From NCBI GenBank assembly GCA_004525685.1, contig SPBW01000071.1:1-10204 (forward strand): a stretch of 10,204 bases of DNA, in the 5' to 3' direction. A program made the position numbers and the translations under genes. Within the stretch, counting starts at the first letter, position 1. Each line of letters starts with the position of its first letter. Positions 1-5,366 of this stretch are shown here, piece by piece. This DNA is from Candidatus Atribacteria bacterium (GTDB taxonomy: Bacteria; Bipolaricaulota; Bipolaricaulia; UBA7950; UBA9294). The notes beneath the pieces were generated by a model, which saw nothing but the letters and a program-made list of their open reading frames with translations, did not search any database and was not told the origin of the DNA.

Positions 1-1
1 G

Positions 2-1117
2 AAGCTGTTTGACTGGTTGGTTTTCCTTTACGAGCAATGGAAAGGCATCGATGAGCACGCCATGCGCGTGTCTTCCACGATCGCGTGTTCAGAGCTCCTT
101 CTTTCTGGCGCGACAACGACCACGGATCACTGCTATCTGTATCCGAAAAATGGCGGCAACATCCTGGCAGCTGATATCGAAGGAGCCCAAACAGCTGGCA
201 TACGTTTCCATCCCACGCGTGGATCCATGTCGCTATCCAAGAAAGATGGCGGTCTTCCGCCAGACTCTGTCGTCCAGACAGAGTCTGAGATCCTGGCCGA
301 CTGTCAGCGAATGATTGAGGCATATCATGATCCAGCGCCCTTGGCCATGCTACGGATTGCTTTGGCGCCATGCTCTCCCTTCTCAGTAACTCTTGATCTC
401 ATGCGTGAATCCGTCAAGTTGGCGCAGGAGTATAGCGTACTCCTGCATACCCACCTTGCAGAGACCCGCGACGAAGAGATGTTCTGCATGCGCCAATTTG
501 GGCGGCGCCCCGTCGATCTGATGGAGGATCTGGGATGGCTGCGAGATGATGTGTGGTTTGCACATATGGTGGTACTTTCAGATGAAGACATCAACAAGCT
601 CTCGGCAGCTGCTGTTGGGATGGCCCATTGTCCTAGCTCCAACATGACGCTGGGATCTGGCATTGCCCGTGTGACAGAGATGAAGAAGACAAACATCAGA
701 ATTGGTATTGCCGTCGATGGCTCGGCATCCAATGACACGTCCAACATGATTCGCGAGGTCCGCAATACGATGCTATTGCAGCGTGTGCACTATGGCGCAG
801 ATGCGATCACGGCGCGAGAAGCCCTGCATATGGCTACCATGGGCGGGGCCAGTGTGCTTGGACGGCAGGGTGAAATCGGCTCCATTGAAGTGGGCAAAGC
901 AGCTGATCTCATTGCCTTCGATCTCGACGACATCGCCTTTGCTGGATCTCATGCTGATCCTGTAGCCGCCATTGTGCATTGCGCTGGAGATCGAGTGGAC
1001 TTCTCAATGGTGAATGGGGAATGGCGGGTTCGAAATGGACGTTTGGTTGATGAGTCGATCTACAAGTTGATTCCAGAGCACAACCGGCTCTCCAAGCATC
1101 TGACTGAGATGGCATGA
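2..1117 (+). CDS. 8-oxoguanine deaminase, N-terminus cut by window edge
   Basis: A zinc amidohydrolase of the TRZ/ATZ/guanine-deaminase group, expected to deaminate 8-oxoguanine to urate and ammonia in the cytoplasm. The frame is open to the left edge (it reads KLFDWLVFLYEQW from base 2), so the TTG at 17 is not a real start. About 370 residues are visible; family members have roughly 450, so about 80 residues with the first metal HxH are missing. Counting from the TTG codon, HTHLAE (H146 zinc ligand, E149 catalytic), FAH (H183) and VDGSASND (D234 metal ligand) are intact. The blocks RGSMSLSKKDGGLPPDS and HCPSSNMTLGSGIA match my memory of 8-oxoguanine deaminases better than atrazine-type hydrolases. 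The stop overlaps the next start as ATGA. Substrate assignment is by family resemblance; a related aminohydrolase such as hydroxyatrazine hydrolase is the main alternative. Confidence 0.87.
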   Translation, partial: KLFDWLVFLYEQWKGIDEHAMRVSSTIACSELLLSGATTTTDHCYLYPKNGGNILAADIEGAQTAGIRFHPTRGSMSLSKKDGGLPPDSVVQTESEILADCQRMIEAYHDPAPLAMLRIALAPCSPFSVTLDLMRESVKLAQEYSVLLHTHLAETRDEEMFCMRQFGRRPVDLMEDLGWLRDDVWFAHMVVLSDEDINKLSAAAVGMAHCPSSNMTLGSGIARVTEMKKTNIRIGIAVDGSASNDTSNMIREVRNTMLLQRVHYGADAITAREALHMATMGGASVLGRQGEIGSIEVGKAADLIAFDLDDIAFAGSHADPVAAIVHCAGDRVDFSMVNGEWRVRNGRLVDESIYKLIPEHNRLSKHLTEMA

Positions 1118-1395
1118 ACATAGCTGTTGAGATCGCCTTCTCATTCAAGCAGAAGATGGATGAGAGCTATCGGAACCTGGATCTGCCAAGCGACGCGACC
1201 GTGTTAGAAGGCCTTCATCTCCTGGCCGATCGCTTTCCTGTGTTTCGCGAGCGTGTGTTTGATGACACGGGAAGCATTCGCCGCAACATCAACGCACTGA
1301 TCAATGGGAGCAATGTTCAGTTCCGTGAAGGGCTCAACACCGTGCTTCATGCAGGAGATCGATTGACCGTGCTGCCGCCGGTTGGAGGTGGCTGA
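1114..1395 (+). CDS. MoaD/ThiS-family ubiquitin-like sulfur carrier
   Basis: A 93-residue beta-grasp protein ending in VLPPVGGG. The C-terminal Gly-Gly is the end that an E1-like enzyme adenylates and converts to a thiocarboxylate for sulfur donation. Length, the LLADRFPVFRERV helix, the NINALINGSNVQ strand pair and LHAGDRLTVLPP all fit MoaD, the small subunit of molybdopterin synthase. The ATG overlaps the deaminase stop (ATGA), which implies translational coupling. The link to purine breakdown makes sense if a molybdenum-dependent xanthine dehydrogenase lies upstream, because that enzyme needs the cofactor MoaD helps make; this is inference, since no such gene is visible. A ThiS-like or other pathway-specific sulfur carrier is possible. 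No E1-like activating enzyme or MoaE partner is in the window. Confidence 0.85.
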   Translation: MNIAVEIAFSFKQKMDESYRNLDLPSDATVLEGLHLLADRFPVFRERVFDDTGSIRRNINALINGSNVQFREGLNTVLHAGDRLTVLPPVGGG

Positions 1396-1415
1396 AGCCT
1401 CCTCCGATGTGGGCG

Positions 1416-1471
1416 CGAACTCATCCGCAGGATGAGTTCGTTCGAGTTTCCGAGGCGAAGGCTTCGGAAAC
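1416..1471. repeat. Composite double hairpin, copy 1
   Basis: Two adjacent stems. The first (1416-1440) pairs CGAACTCATCC with GGATGAGTTCG, a perfect 11 bp around a GCA loop. The second (1446-1471) pairs GTTTCCGA with TTCGGAAAC-type sequence and extends through a G-T pair and two more GC pairs to a GAAG loop, 11 bp in all. The core CCGAGGCG...GGCTTCG recurs at 1511-1548. No T-run follows, so it is not a standard intrinsic terminator. Confidence 0.75.
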
Positions 1472-1510
1472 AGCGTGGCGGGTGGGACGCCGACAGAAGC
1501 TGATCTTCTT

Positions 1511-1548
1511 CGAACTCGTGCGAGTTGCCGAGGCGTGGCTTCGACAAC
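1511..1548. repeat. Composite hairpin, diverged copy 2
   Basis: AACTCG and CGAGTT (1513-1526) form a 6-bp stem. Alternatively GTTGCCGAGGC pairs with GCTTCGACAAC (1524-1548) with one mismatch. The two foldings share GAGTT, so they exclude each other. The sequence aligns with copy 1 (CGAACTC, GAGTT, CCGAGGCG and GGCTTCG shared). One base pair changes on both sides, T1449-A1468 in copy 1 to G1527-C1545 here, which keeps the pairing. A looser relative (AACTC, GCGAGTTCCG) occurs at 1696-1739. Confidence 0.6.
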
Positions 1549-1601
1549 ATCGCTCATGGTGACGGGCGCGGCCGTTCGGGACACTCTAGTGGTGGGAATG
1601 A

Positions 1602-1627
1602 GAAGGGGGCCCTTTCGGGCCCCTTTC
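1602..1627 (+). terminator. Terminator-like GC hairpin
   Basis: GGGGCCC pairs with GGGCCCC around a TTTC loop (1606-1623), extended by a G-T, two A-T and one G-C pair to 11 bp. It is the strongest stem downstream of the MoaD-like gene. It is followed by CTCTGGTTTC, pyrimidine-rich but not a real T-run, so intrinsic termination is plausible rather than certain. It lies about 210 bases after the MoaD stop, beyond several other hairpins. Confidence 0.5.
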
Positions 1628-1646
1628 CTCTGGTTTCAAGGAGGAC

Positions 1647-1739
1647 GGCAATTCAATCGCGGATTGAACTGCCTTTGAATTTCGGCTTACGCCGAAACTC
1701 CAGCGAGTTCCGCAACCCTTCGGGCTGGTCGTAACTCGC
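1647..1739. repeat. Cluster of three consecutive stem-loops
   Basis: First stem 1647-1673 is GGCAATTCAATC against GATTGAACTGCC, 11 of 12 pairs around GCG. Second stem 1680-1697 is TTTCGGC against GCCGAAA, a perfect 7 bp around TTAC. Third stem 1703-1739 has a 7-bp base (GCGAGTT with AACTCGC) closing a 23-base loop that contains CCC-TTC-GGG. The stems are nearly contiguous, which looks more like a structured transcript than independent operators. Confidence 0.6.
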
Positions 1740-1831
1740 GTTGTGCGACACGCGTTTCGTTCTGTCAAACAAGCAACGTAGCTTCTGTATCACGTGCCAC
1801 CTCATGCTCCAAGGAGCGCCTCAAAATTGAA

Positions 1832-1855
1832 CCTTCTCGGCATGTGCCGAGAAGG
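1832..1855 (-). terminator. 24-base palindrome, likely terminator for the minus-strand genes
   Basis: CCTTCTCGGCA and TGCCGAGAAGG pair perfectly over 11 bp with almost no loop (about 4 bases in practice). Read on the minus strand, the stem is followed directly by TTCAATTTTGA, a T-rich tail as in intrinsic terminators. It would end transcription from the nitrilase-thioesterase pair about 245 bases past the thioesterase stop. A protein-binding palindrome is the alternative. Confidence 0.45.
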
Positions 1856-1868
1856 ACATAAGGCTAAG

Positions 1869-1898
1869 CTGGGGAGGACCGGGTGCGTCCCTCCCCAG
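1869..1898. repeat. GC-rich stem-loop
   Basis: CTGGGGAGG pairs with CCTCCCCAG over 9 bp around a 12-base loop, in which AC and GT can add two more pairs past a bulge. No T-run follows on either strand. It is the last strong member of the hairpin series before the region becomes unstructured. Confidence 0.5.
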
Positions 1899-2099
1899 CC
1901 GGTGTGGTGGCCATCCGCAAGGAGGTTTAGCGGAAGAGCGGCATTTCTGCTGCTGGCCTAAAGAATGCCTCGTACTTGTGAGCAAAATGTGAAGACATCG
2001 TGTGAATAAAGTGGGATACAAGGGCTGGAGTGGCATCCTGCTCAGATCTTGCGAGAGTGTGTGTCATACAGGCAAGTTGCCAGACACCCTGGCGCAAAC

Positions 2100-2501
2100 C
2101 TACTTCAGTGCATACCTGGCAACCTTGGCCGCAATCCCTGACTCGAATCGCTCCGAGTCGATGATGAACCGCGTATGCTCGCAGCGTCCGATTGACTCAA
2201 GCTCGTCTTTGCATTCGATCACGAACGTAAGCTTCCGCCCTTCAGCGGCTTCAAGTGTTGCATGAAGGGTCACCTCCATCCCCACTGGCGTGGCGGCAGT
2301 GTGCGAAAGTGCAACGAACGTTCCCACTGTCTTTTGCCCTTCGGGCAGATGGGGATCGATCATGGTGCGTGCCGTTTCTTCACAGAATCCAACGAGCACG
2401 GGCGTGGCCAGGACATCCACGAGGCCGGAGCCAAATGCACTTGCGAGATGCTCCTTGGACACGATCCATGCCATTTCGTTTGTTGAGCCGACCTTGTACA
2501 T
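2100..2501 (-). CDS. FlK-like hotdog-fold acyl-CoA thioesterase
   Basis: A 133-residue hotdog thioesterase expected to hydrolyse a short acyl-CoA thioester. It resembles fluoroacetyl-CoA thioesterase FlK: SHTAATPVGMEVTLHA and EGRKLTFV align with the FlK core. The FlK catalytic triad (T42, E50, H76) corresponds to T33, E41 and H67 here with identical spacing (8 and 26 residues). I chose the ATG at 2501 because GGAGGGAG lies just upstream on the minus strand and the protein then starts where FlK-type proteins start; an upstream ATG at 2561 would add 20 unlikely residues and overlap the previous gene. The gene is 56 bases downstream of the nitrilase-type gene, same strand, probably one operon. 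Most family members have no link to fluoroacetate, so the substrate is unknown; detoxification or recycling of an aberrant acyl-CoA is inference. Confidence 0.85.
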   Translation of the reverse strand: MYKVGSTNEMAWIVSKEHLASAFGSGLVDVLATPVLVGFCEETARTMIDPHLPEGQKTVGTFVALSHTAATPVGMEVTLHATLEAAEGRKLTFVIECKDELESIGRCEHTRFIIDSERFESGIAAKVARYALK

Positions 2502-2557
2502 ACCCACTCCCTCCAATTTGCGATGCTGGGAAATGGTAGATGTCTCTGGCAGATCGA

Positions 2558-3355
2558 TCAACGACTACAGCTGTAGTAGTCCGGCCGCCGATCGCCTAGC
2601 TTGTCGTTGTGTTTGGTGATGGCCTTGTTGCGGGCTTTGGCAATGTCGATCTCGACGACAGCTACTTCTACTAGGTCTTGAGACAACCGTACGAGGGCTT
2701 CGCCATCGGGCCCAACGACTTGGGAATGCCCTGTATAGGTGAGTGATTCGTCCGCGCGGGCCTCTGTGCCAATGCGATTGGACGTCGCCGTATAGATACC
2801 GTTTTCTAACGCCCTGATCGACATCGTCCTCTGCGCAAGGTCGGGCAACACAAGGTTTGCGGGATGACAGATGACATCGGCTCCTTGCAGTGCCAGCGAT
2901 CGAGCAGATTCCGGGAACAGGTGATCGAAGCAGATCATCATGCCGACCTTGGCGATGCCGATGTCGACGACTGCGAACGGTAGATCACCAGGCGAGAAGT
3001 GGAGCTTCTCCTCATAGAACAGGTGGATCTTGCGATAGCGGGAGAGGAAACCATCGGGGCCAACGAGGACCGAAGTATTGTAGACGTTGACCCCGTCGAC
3101 TTCTGGCAGGCCTGCGACAACGAAGCAAGCATTCTTTGCTGCGCACGCGATGAGTGCTTGGGTCGTCTTGCCGCTGGGAACCGGCTCTGCCAGTGCCCGA
3201 GCTTCATCAGGAGACAAGAACTGGTATCCCGTGGCGAACAGCTCAGGAAGCACCCAGAGATCAGCAGACTGCGAAGCCATGAGATCGAAGCAATCTACAA
3301 GGTTGTCCTCGACCTCGCCAAAGACCGGCGACGATTGAACGATTCCGATGTTCAT
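2558..3355 (-). CDS. Carbon-nitrogen hydrolase (nitrilase superfamily amidase)
   Basis: A 265-residue single-domain nitrilase-superfamily enzyme, expected to be a cytoplasmic amidase hydrolysing a C-N bond to a carboxylate and ammonia. The Glu-Lys-Cys catalytic set is complete: E38 in LPELFATGY, K109 in YRKIHLF and C142 in MMICFDHLFPE; E116 just after the lysine could be the structural second glutamate. The length is typical of omega-amidase, N-carbamoylputrescine amidase and related branches, but I cannot choose among them; CFDHLFPE rather than CYDxRFPE argues against the commonest omega-amidases. ATG 3355 is the only start near the N-terminus, since a TAG lies four codons upstream; its ribosome site (AGG four bases before ATG) is weak. 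The gene leads the minus-strand pair with the thioesterase and is divergent from a Crp-like regulator, the obvious candidate to control it. Confidence 0.88.
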   Translation of the reverse strand: MNIGIVQSSPVFGEVEDNLVDCFDLMASQSADLWVLPELFATGYQFLSPDEARALAEPVPSGKTTQALIACAAKNACFVVAGLPEVDGVNVYNTSVLVGPDGFLSRYRKIHLFYEEKLHFSPGDLPFAVVDIGIAKVGMMICFDHLFPESARSLALQGADVICHPANLVLPDLAQRTMSIRALENGIYTATSNRIGTEARADESLTYTGHSQVVGPDGEALVRLSQDLVEVAVVEIDIAKARNKAITKHNDKLGDRRPDYYSCSR

Positions 3356-3608
3356 GACCTGATTCTATTTCCGCGATCCATGAAATCCCAGGGCGGCAGT
3401 GAGCGATGACACAGAAGCGTTGATGCACGCAGGAACGTAGATGCAGTTGATATGGGATTGAATGCTAAACAGCATCACGTCGCGTGGCGGAATGGCGTCG
3501 CAGCACGGCGGGACGTGTGAGAAACCTCGTCTTGCGATCGGGATCGAGAAGTGCCCTTCTACTGCAAGCCTTGCGTCCTTGCAGAGACTCCGTAGAATTC
3601 CGGGCGAC
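3356..3608. promoter_or_regulatory. Divergent promoter region with three adjacent dyads
   Basis: These 253 bases between the nitrilase-type gene and the first Crp-like gene must hold promoters for both. Three inverted repeats lie end to end before the regulator start: CGATC-GG-GATCG (3535-3546), AGAAG-TGCC-CTTCT (3547-3560) and CTGCAAG-N9-CTTGCAG (3562-3584). The last has perfect 7-bp arms and ends 24 bases before the ATG. None matches the classical TGTGA-N6-TCACA Crp site or TTGAT-N4-ATCAA Fnr site. I could not place a convincing -35/-10 pair. The dyads may be operators or a structured leader. Confidence 0.5.
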
Positions 3609-4355
3609 ATGATAGCCCAGAGCGAATCGAATCAGTCTGTTTCCGAGTTTCTGGCGAAGGTCTTTCCGGCTCTTGAAACGGGAGAGATTGAAGAGCTTGC
3701 GCGGATCTCGCTAAGTACACACTACAGGGAAGACGAACTGATTGCGCAAGAAGGATCCTATGCATCCGGCATCTACGTCGTGAAGTCGGGACTACTGAGC
3801 ATAGGCAAGTACTCGAGTCGAGGCAGAACCAAGCGGTGCCTTCGATTCCTCGCAGTCGGGGAGATGTTTGGTCTAGAAGCTGTGTTCCTCGAACGTGAAG
3901 CAGTTAACGTTCAATTTGCCAAGACACTTGTCGAATCAAGCCTCGTCTTTGTCGAACGGTCGAATATTCTCGCCTTCTCGAAAGATCATCCCCGGCTATT
4001 CAAGGATCTGAATCGCTGGCTTGCCCGAGAAGTCATCATGCTTGAATTCAAGCTGACCCGGGAGACGGTTGAATCCTTGGATCGGAATCTTGCGTTGTTG
4101 CTTCTGGCACTCGGCAATAAGTATGGCGTTAGCGAGCAGGATGTTCTTCACCTGGAGCTTCCCGTCTCGAGACAGACGATGGCCGAAATGCTTGGCGTGT
4201 CTGTGGAGACTCTCATGCGAGCCCTGAAGCGCTTCAGGGAGCTGGGACTCCTTGGACCCGAACACGGAAGGATCACCATCCTCGATGGTGTCCGTCTTGC
4301 TGAGAGGGCACGCGTCAGCGACTTCTATCTGTCGATCATCGAAGAAACCTTATAG
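3609..4355 (+). CDS. Crp/Fnr-family transcriptional regulator (first of pair)
   Basis: A 248-residue DNA-binding regulator. Residues ~20-120 form the cyclic-nucleotide-type beta-barrel (EGSYASGIYVVKSGLLS, GEMFGLEAVFLE), ~126-152 the dimerisation helix, and ~185-215 the winged helix-turn-helix (PVSRQTMAEMLGVSVETLMR). The Arg-Ser pair that Crp uses to hold cAMP is absent (NVQFAKTL stands in that region), and there is no N-terminal cysteine cluster, so neither cAMP nor an Fnr-type iron-sulfur cluster is supported; the effector is unknown. I prefer ATG 3609, where Crp homology begins; the frame stays open to an ATG at 3462, but the extra 49 residues look non-homologous and cross three inverted repeats. 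No clear ribosome site is seen. It is divergent from the nitrilase-type gene and convergent with the second regulator. Confidence 0.87.
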   Translation: MIAQSESNQSVSEFLAKVFPALETGEIEELARISLSTHYREDELIAQEGSYASGIYVVKSGLLSIGKYSSRGRTKRCLRFLAVGEMFGLEAVFLEREAVNVQFAKTLVESSLVFVERSNILAFSKDHPRLFKDLNRWLAREVIMLEFKLTRETVESLDRNLALLLLALGNKYGVSEQDVLHLELPVSRQTMAEMLGVSVETLMRALKRFRELGLLGPEHGRITILDGVRLAERARVSDFYLSIIEETL

Positions 4356-5045
4356 AGCCTTCCTTGACAGACAAGGATCTACATCGGCGATGCTACGTGC
4401 TTCAGCCTCGTCGAAGGTGATGTGAGCATCGATCCTCTTCAAGCTTTGGACGGACTGCCGAACTTCGCGAAGCTGCCGACTTGAGATACCGAGCAATTCC
4501 CTGAGTGTGCGAAAGGTAATCTCCGCTGGGAACGTAACGACTCCGCCTTCAGAAGGGGGATCGCAGGAGGCTGCAAGGCGCAGGAGAAGACGGCAACATT
4601 CCGCGTCAATTCGAGTCGATTCACGAGGAGCCCTGCGCGCCTCAAGATATCGAGCCATGACATAGTGCAGCACAGACTGTTGGAGCGCTGGATGAGCAGT
4701 CAGGGCGAGCTCAAACTGACTGCGTTCGATGAACAGCAGCTCAACGGCAGTCACGGCCCGGCAAAGAGACGAGGAGAGTGCCTCGGAGCTTGCTGCTAAC
4801 ACCTCAAGGCCGATTAGATCTCCGGCATCTAGAATGTCGCATCGTGGCCGCTCGGCTCCTGTTTGCGCGACGCTGTCTGAGACGGCCCCACGTAGGACGA
4901 GATGGATGCCAGCCACGTAGCTGCCCGTCTGGCAGATCATCTCTCCGGGAGCATAGCGAATGCACAGCGGCTCGCAAGACCGCAGAAGCGATTCCCATCC
5001 TTCTTCTGCGAGGACTTGGTTCGTGGCCGAGCGTTCGATAGGCAT
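4350..5045 (-). CDS. Crp/Fnr-family transcriptional regulator (second of pair), cysteine-rich
   Basis: A 231-residue regulator with the same layout as its convergent neighbour: beta-barrel at ~25-115 (QTGSYVAGIHLVLRGAVS, GDLIGLEVL), dimer helix at ~118-145, helix-turn-helix at ~173-203 (FPAEITFRTLRELLGISSRQL). The shared GSYxxGIxxVxxG and G[DE]xxGLE blocks put both in one subfamily, though overall identity is low. It has nine cysteines (24, 28, 38, 69, 95, 150, 151, 161, 225); C24, C28 and C38 lie near the N-terminus, roughly where Fnr carries cluster ligands, but the spacing differs from Fnr. Its TAA overlaps the neighbour's TAG by 6 bp. ATG 5045 has no obvious ribosome site. It is divergent from the glutamate dehydrogenase operon across a 321-base gap, so control of that operon and of itself is likely by position only. 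The recognition helix is less typical than in its neighbour. Confidence 0.8.
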   Translation of the reverse strand: MPIERSATNQVLAEEGWESLLRSCEPLCIRYAPGEMICQTGSYVAGIHLVLRGAVSDSVAQTGAERPRCDILDAGDLIGLEVLAASSEALSSSLCRAVTAVELLFIERSQFELALTAHPALQQSVLHYVMARYLEARRAPRESTRIDAECCRLLLRLAASCDPPSEGGVVTFPAEITFRTLRELLGISSRQLREVRQSVQSLKRIDAHITFDEAEARSIADVDPCLSRKAL

Positions 5046-5366
5046 TTGGTAAGACTGTAGTCCCTTGGTTTCCCGCCCTCAATGGTGTATGACGCTCCGC
5101 AGTCCGCTTCTCACACGTGAGAAAGCGTTCAAGAGGATGAATACCGGGTGGCATTTGACAGATCAGGAACTGCCACGCATATGCATTGGATTCACCAGGG
5201 TGATTGCTTTCAAGTGGCGCTCAGAAGCATCGCGAGCGTCTATTGCGAGCTATGTTTGACGTGTCGGACGGCCTTTCCAGCTGTAATAACCCGTCATGTT
5301 TCATGTCGTCTAACGCTACGTAGCCGCTTTGGGGTCAGTAATCTTTGCGTTGGAGGTGAACGCCCA
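5046..5366. promoter_or_regulatory. Regulatory region between Crp-like gene and glutamate dehydrogenase
   Basis: A 321-base divergent gap without a convincing gene. It holds a hairpin-like dyad at 5105-5127 (CCGCTTCTCA against TGAGAA-GCG with one bulged A, loop CACG), an imperfect dyad at 5292-5308 (CGTCATG-TTT-CATGTCG) and a perfect 10-base palindrome GCTACGTAGC at 5315-5324. A possible -35 TTGACG is at 5256-5261, with TGTAAT or TAATAA at 5282-5289 as -10 candidates, but the 20-22 base spacing is too long for a confident sigma-70 promoter. A 64-codon frame at 5065-5259 has no supporting signal. Confidence 0.45.
5352..5358 (+). promoter_or_regulatory. Ribosome binding site fixing the glutamate dehydrogenase start
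   Basis: GGAGGTG is a near-ideal Shine-Dalgarno sequence 8 bases before ATG 5367. It decides the start, since the frame is open upstream for 73 more codons that show no dehydrogenase homology. Confidence 0.85.

Larger units (their letters stand above)
1396..2099. other. Intergenic region rich in inverted repeats, no convincing gene
   Basis: This 704-base stretch separates the MoaD-like gene from the convergent thioesterase gene. The reading frames within it run straight through hairpins, lack ribosome binding sites and resemble no protein I know. Between 1384 and 1969 it holds a chain of stem-loops: 1384-1405 (overlapping the MoaD stop), 1416-1440, 1446-1471, 1495-1509, 1513-1526 or 1524-1548, 1602-1627, 1647-1673, 1680-1697, 1703-1739, 1806-1817, 1832-1855, 1869-1898 and a weaker one at 1940-1969. 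From 1970 to 2099 I see only a 5-bp stem at 2079-2093. It may be a transcribed structured RNA, a mosaic of small palindromic repeats, or a bidirectional termination region. Confidence 0.7.

Noticed and set aside
1475..1768. Reading frames of 60-69 codons in the hairpin-rich gap, both strands
   Set aside because: They lack ribosome sites, overlap strong stem-loops and resemble no protein; open frames of this length are expected by chance at this GC content.
1416..1898. CRISPR array
   Set aside because: The repeats are diverged palindromes of differing sequence without regular spacers, and no cas gene is present.
2999..3409. 136-codon plus-strand frame opposite the carbon-nitrogen hydrolase
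   Set aside because: It is an antisense shadow of a gene with intact Glu-Lys-Cys catalytic residues.
3462..3608. 49-residue N-terminal extension of the first Crp-like regulator
   Set aside because: It runs through three inverted repeats and does not look like the family N-terminus; ATG 3609 gives a normal length.
5148..5366. N-terminal extension of glutamate dehydrogenase from an upstream ATG
   Set aside because: The 73 extra residues have no dehydrogenase homology, and a strong GGAGGTG sits 8 bases before ATG 5367, where family proteins begin.
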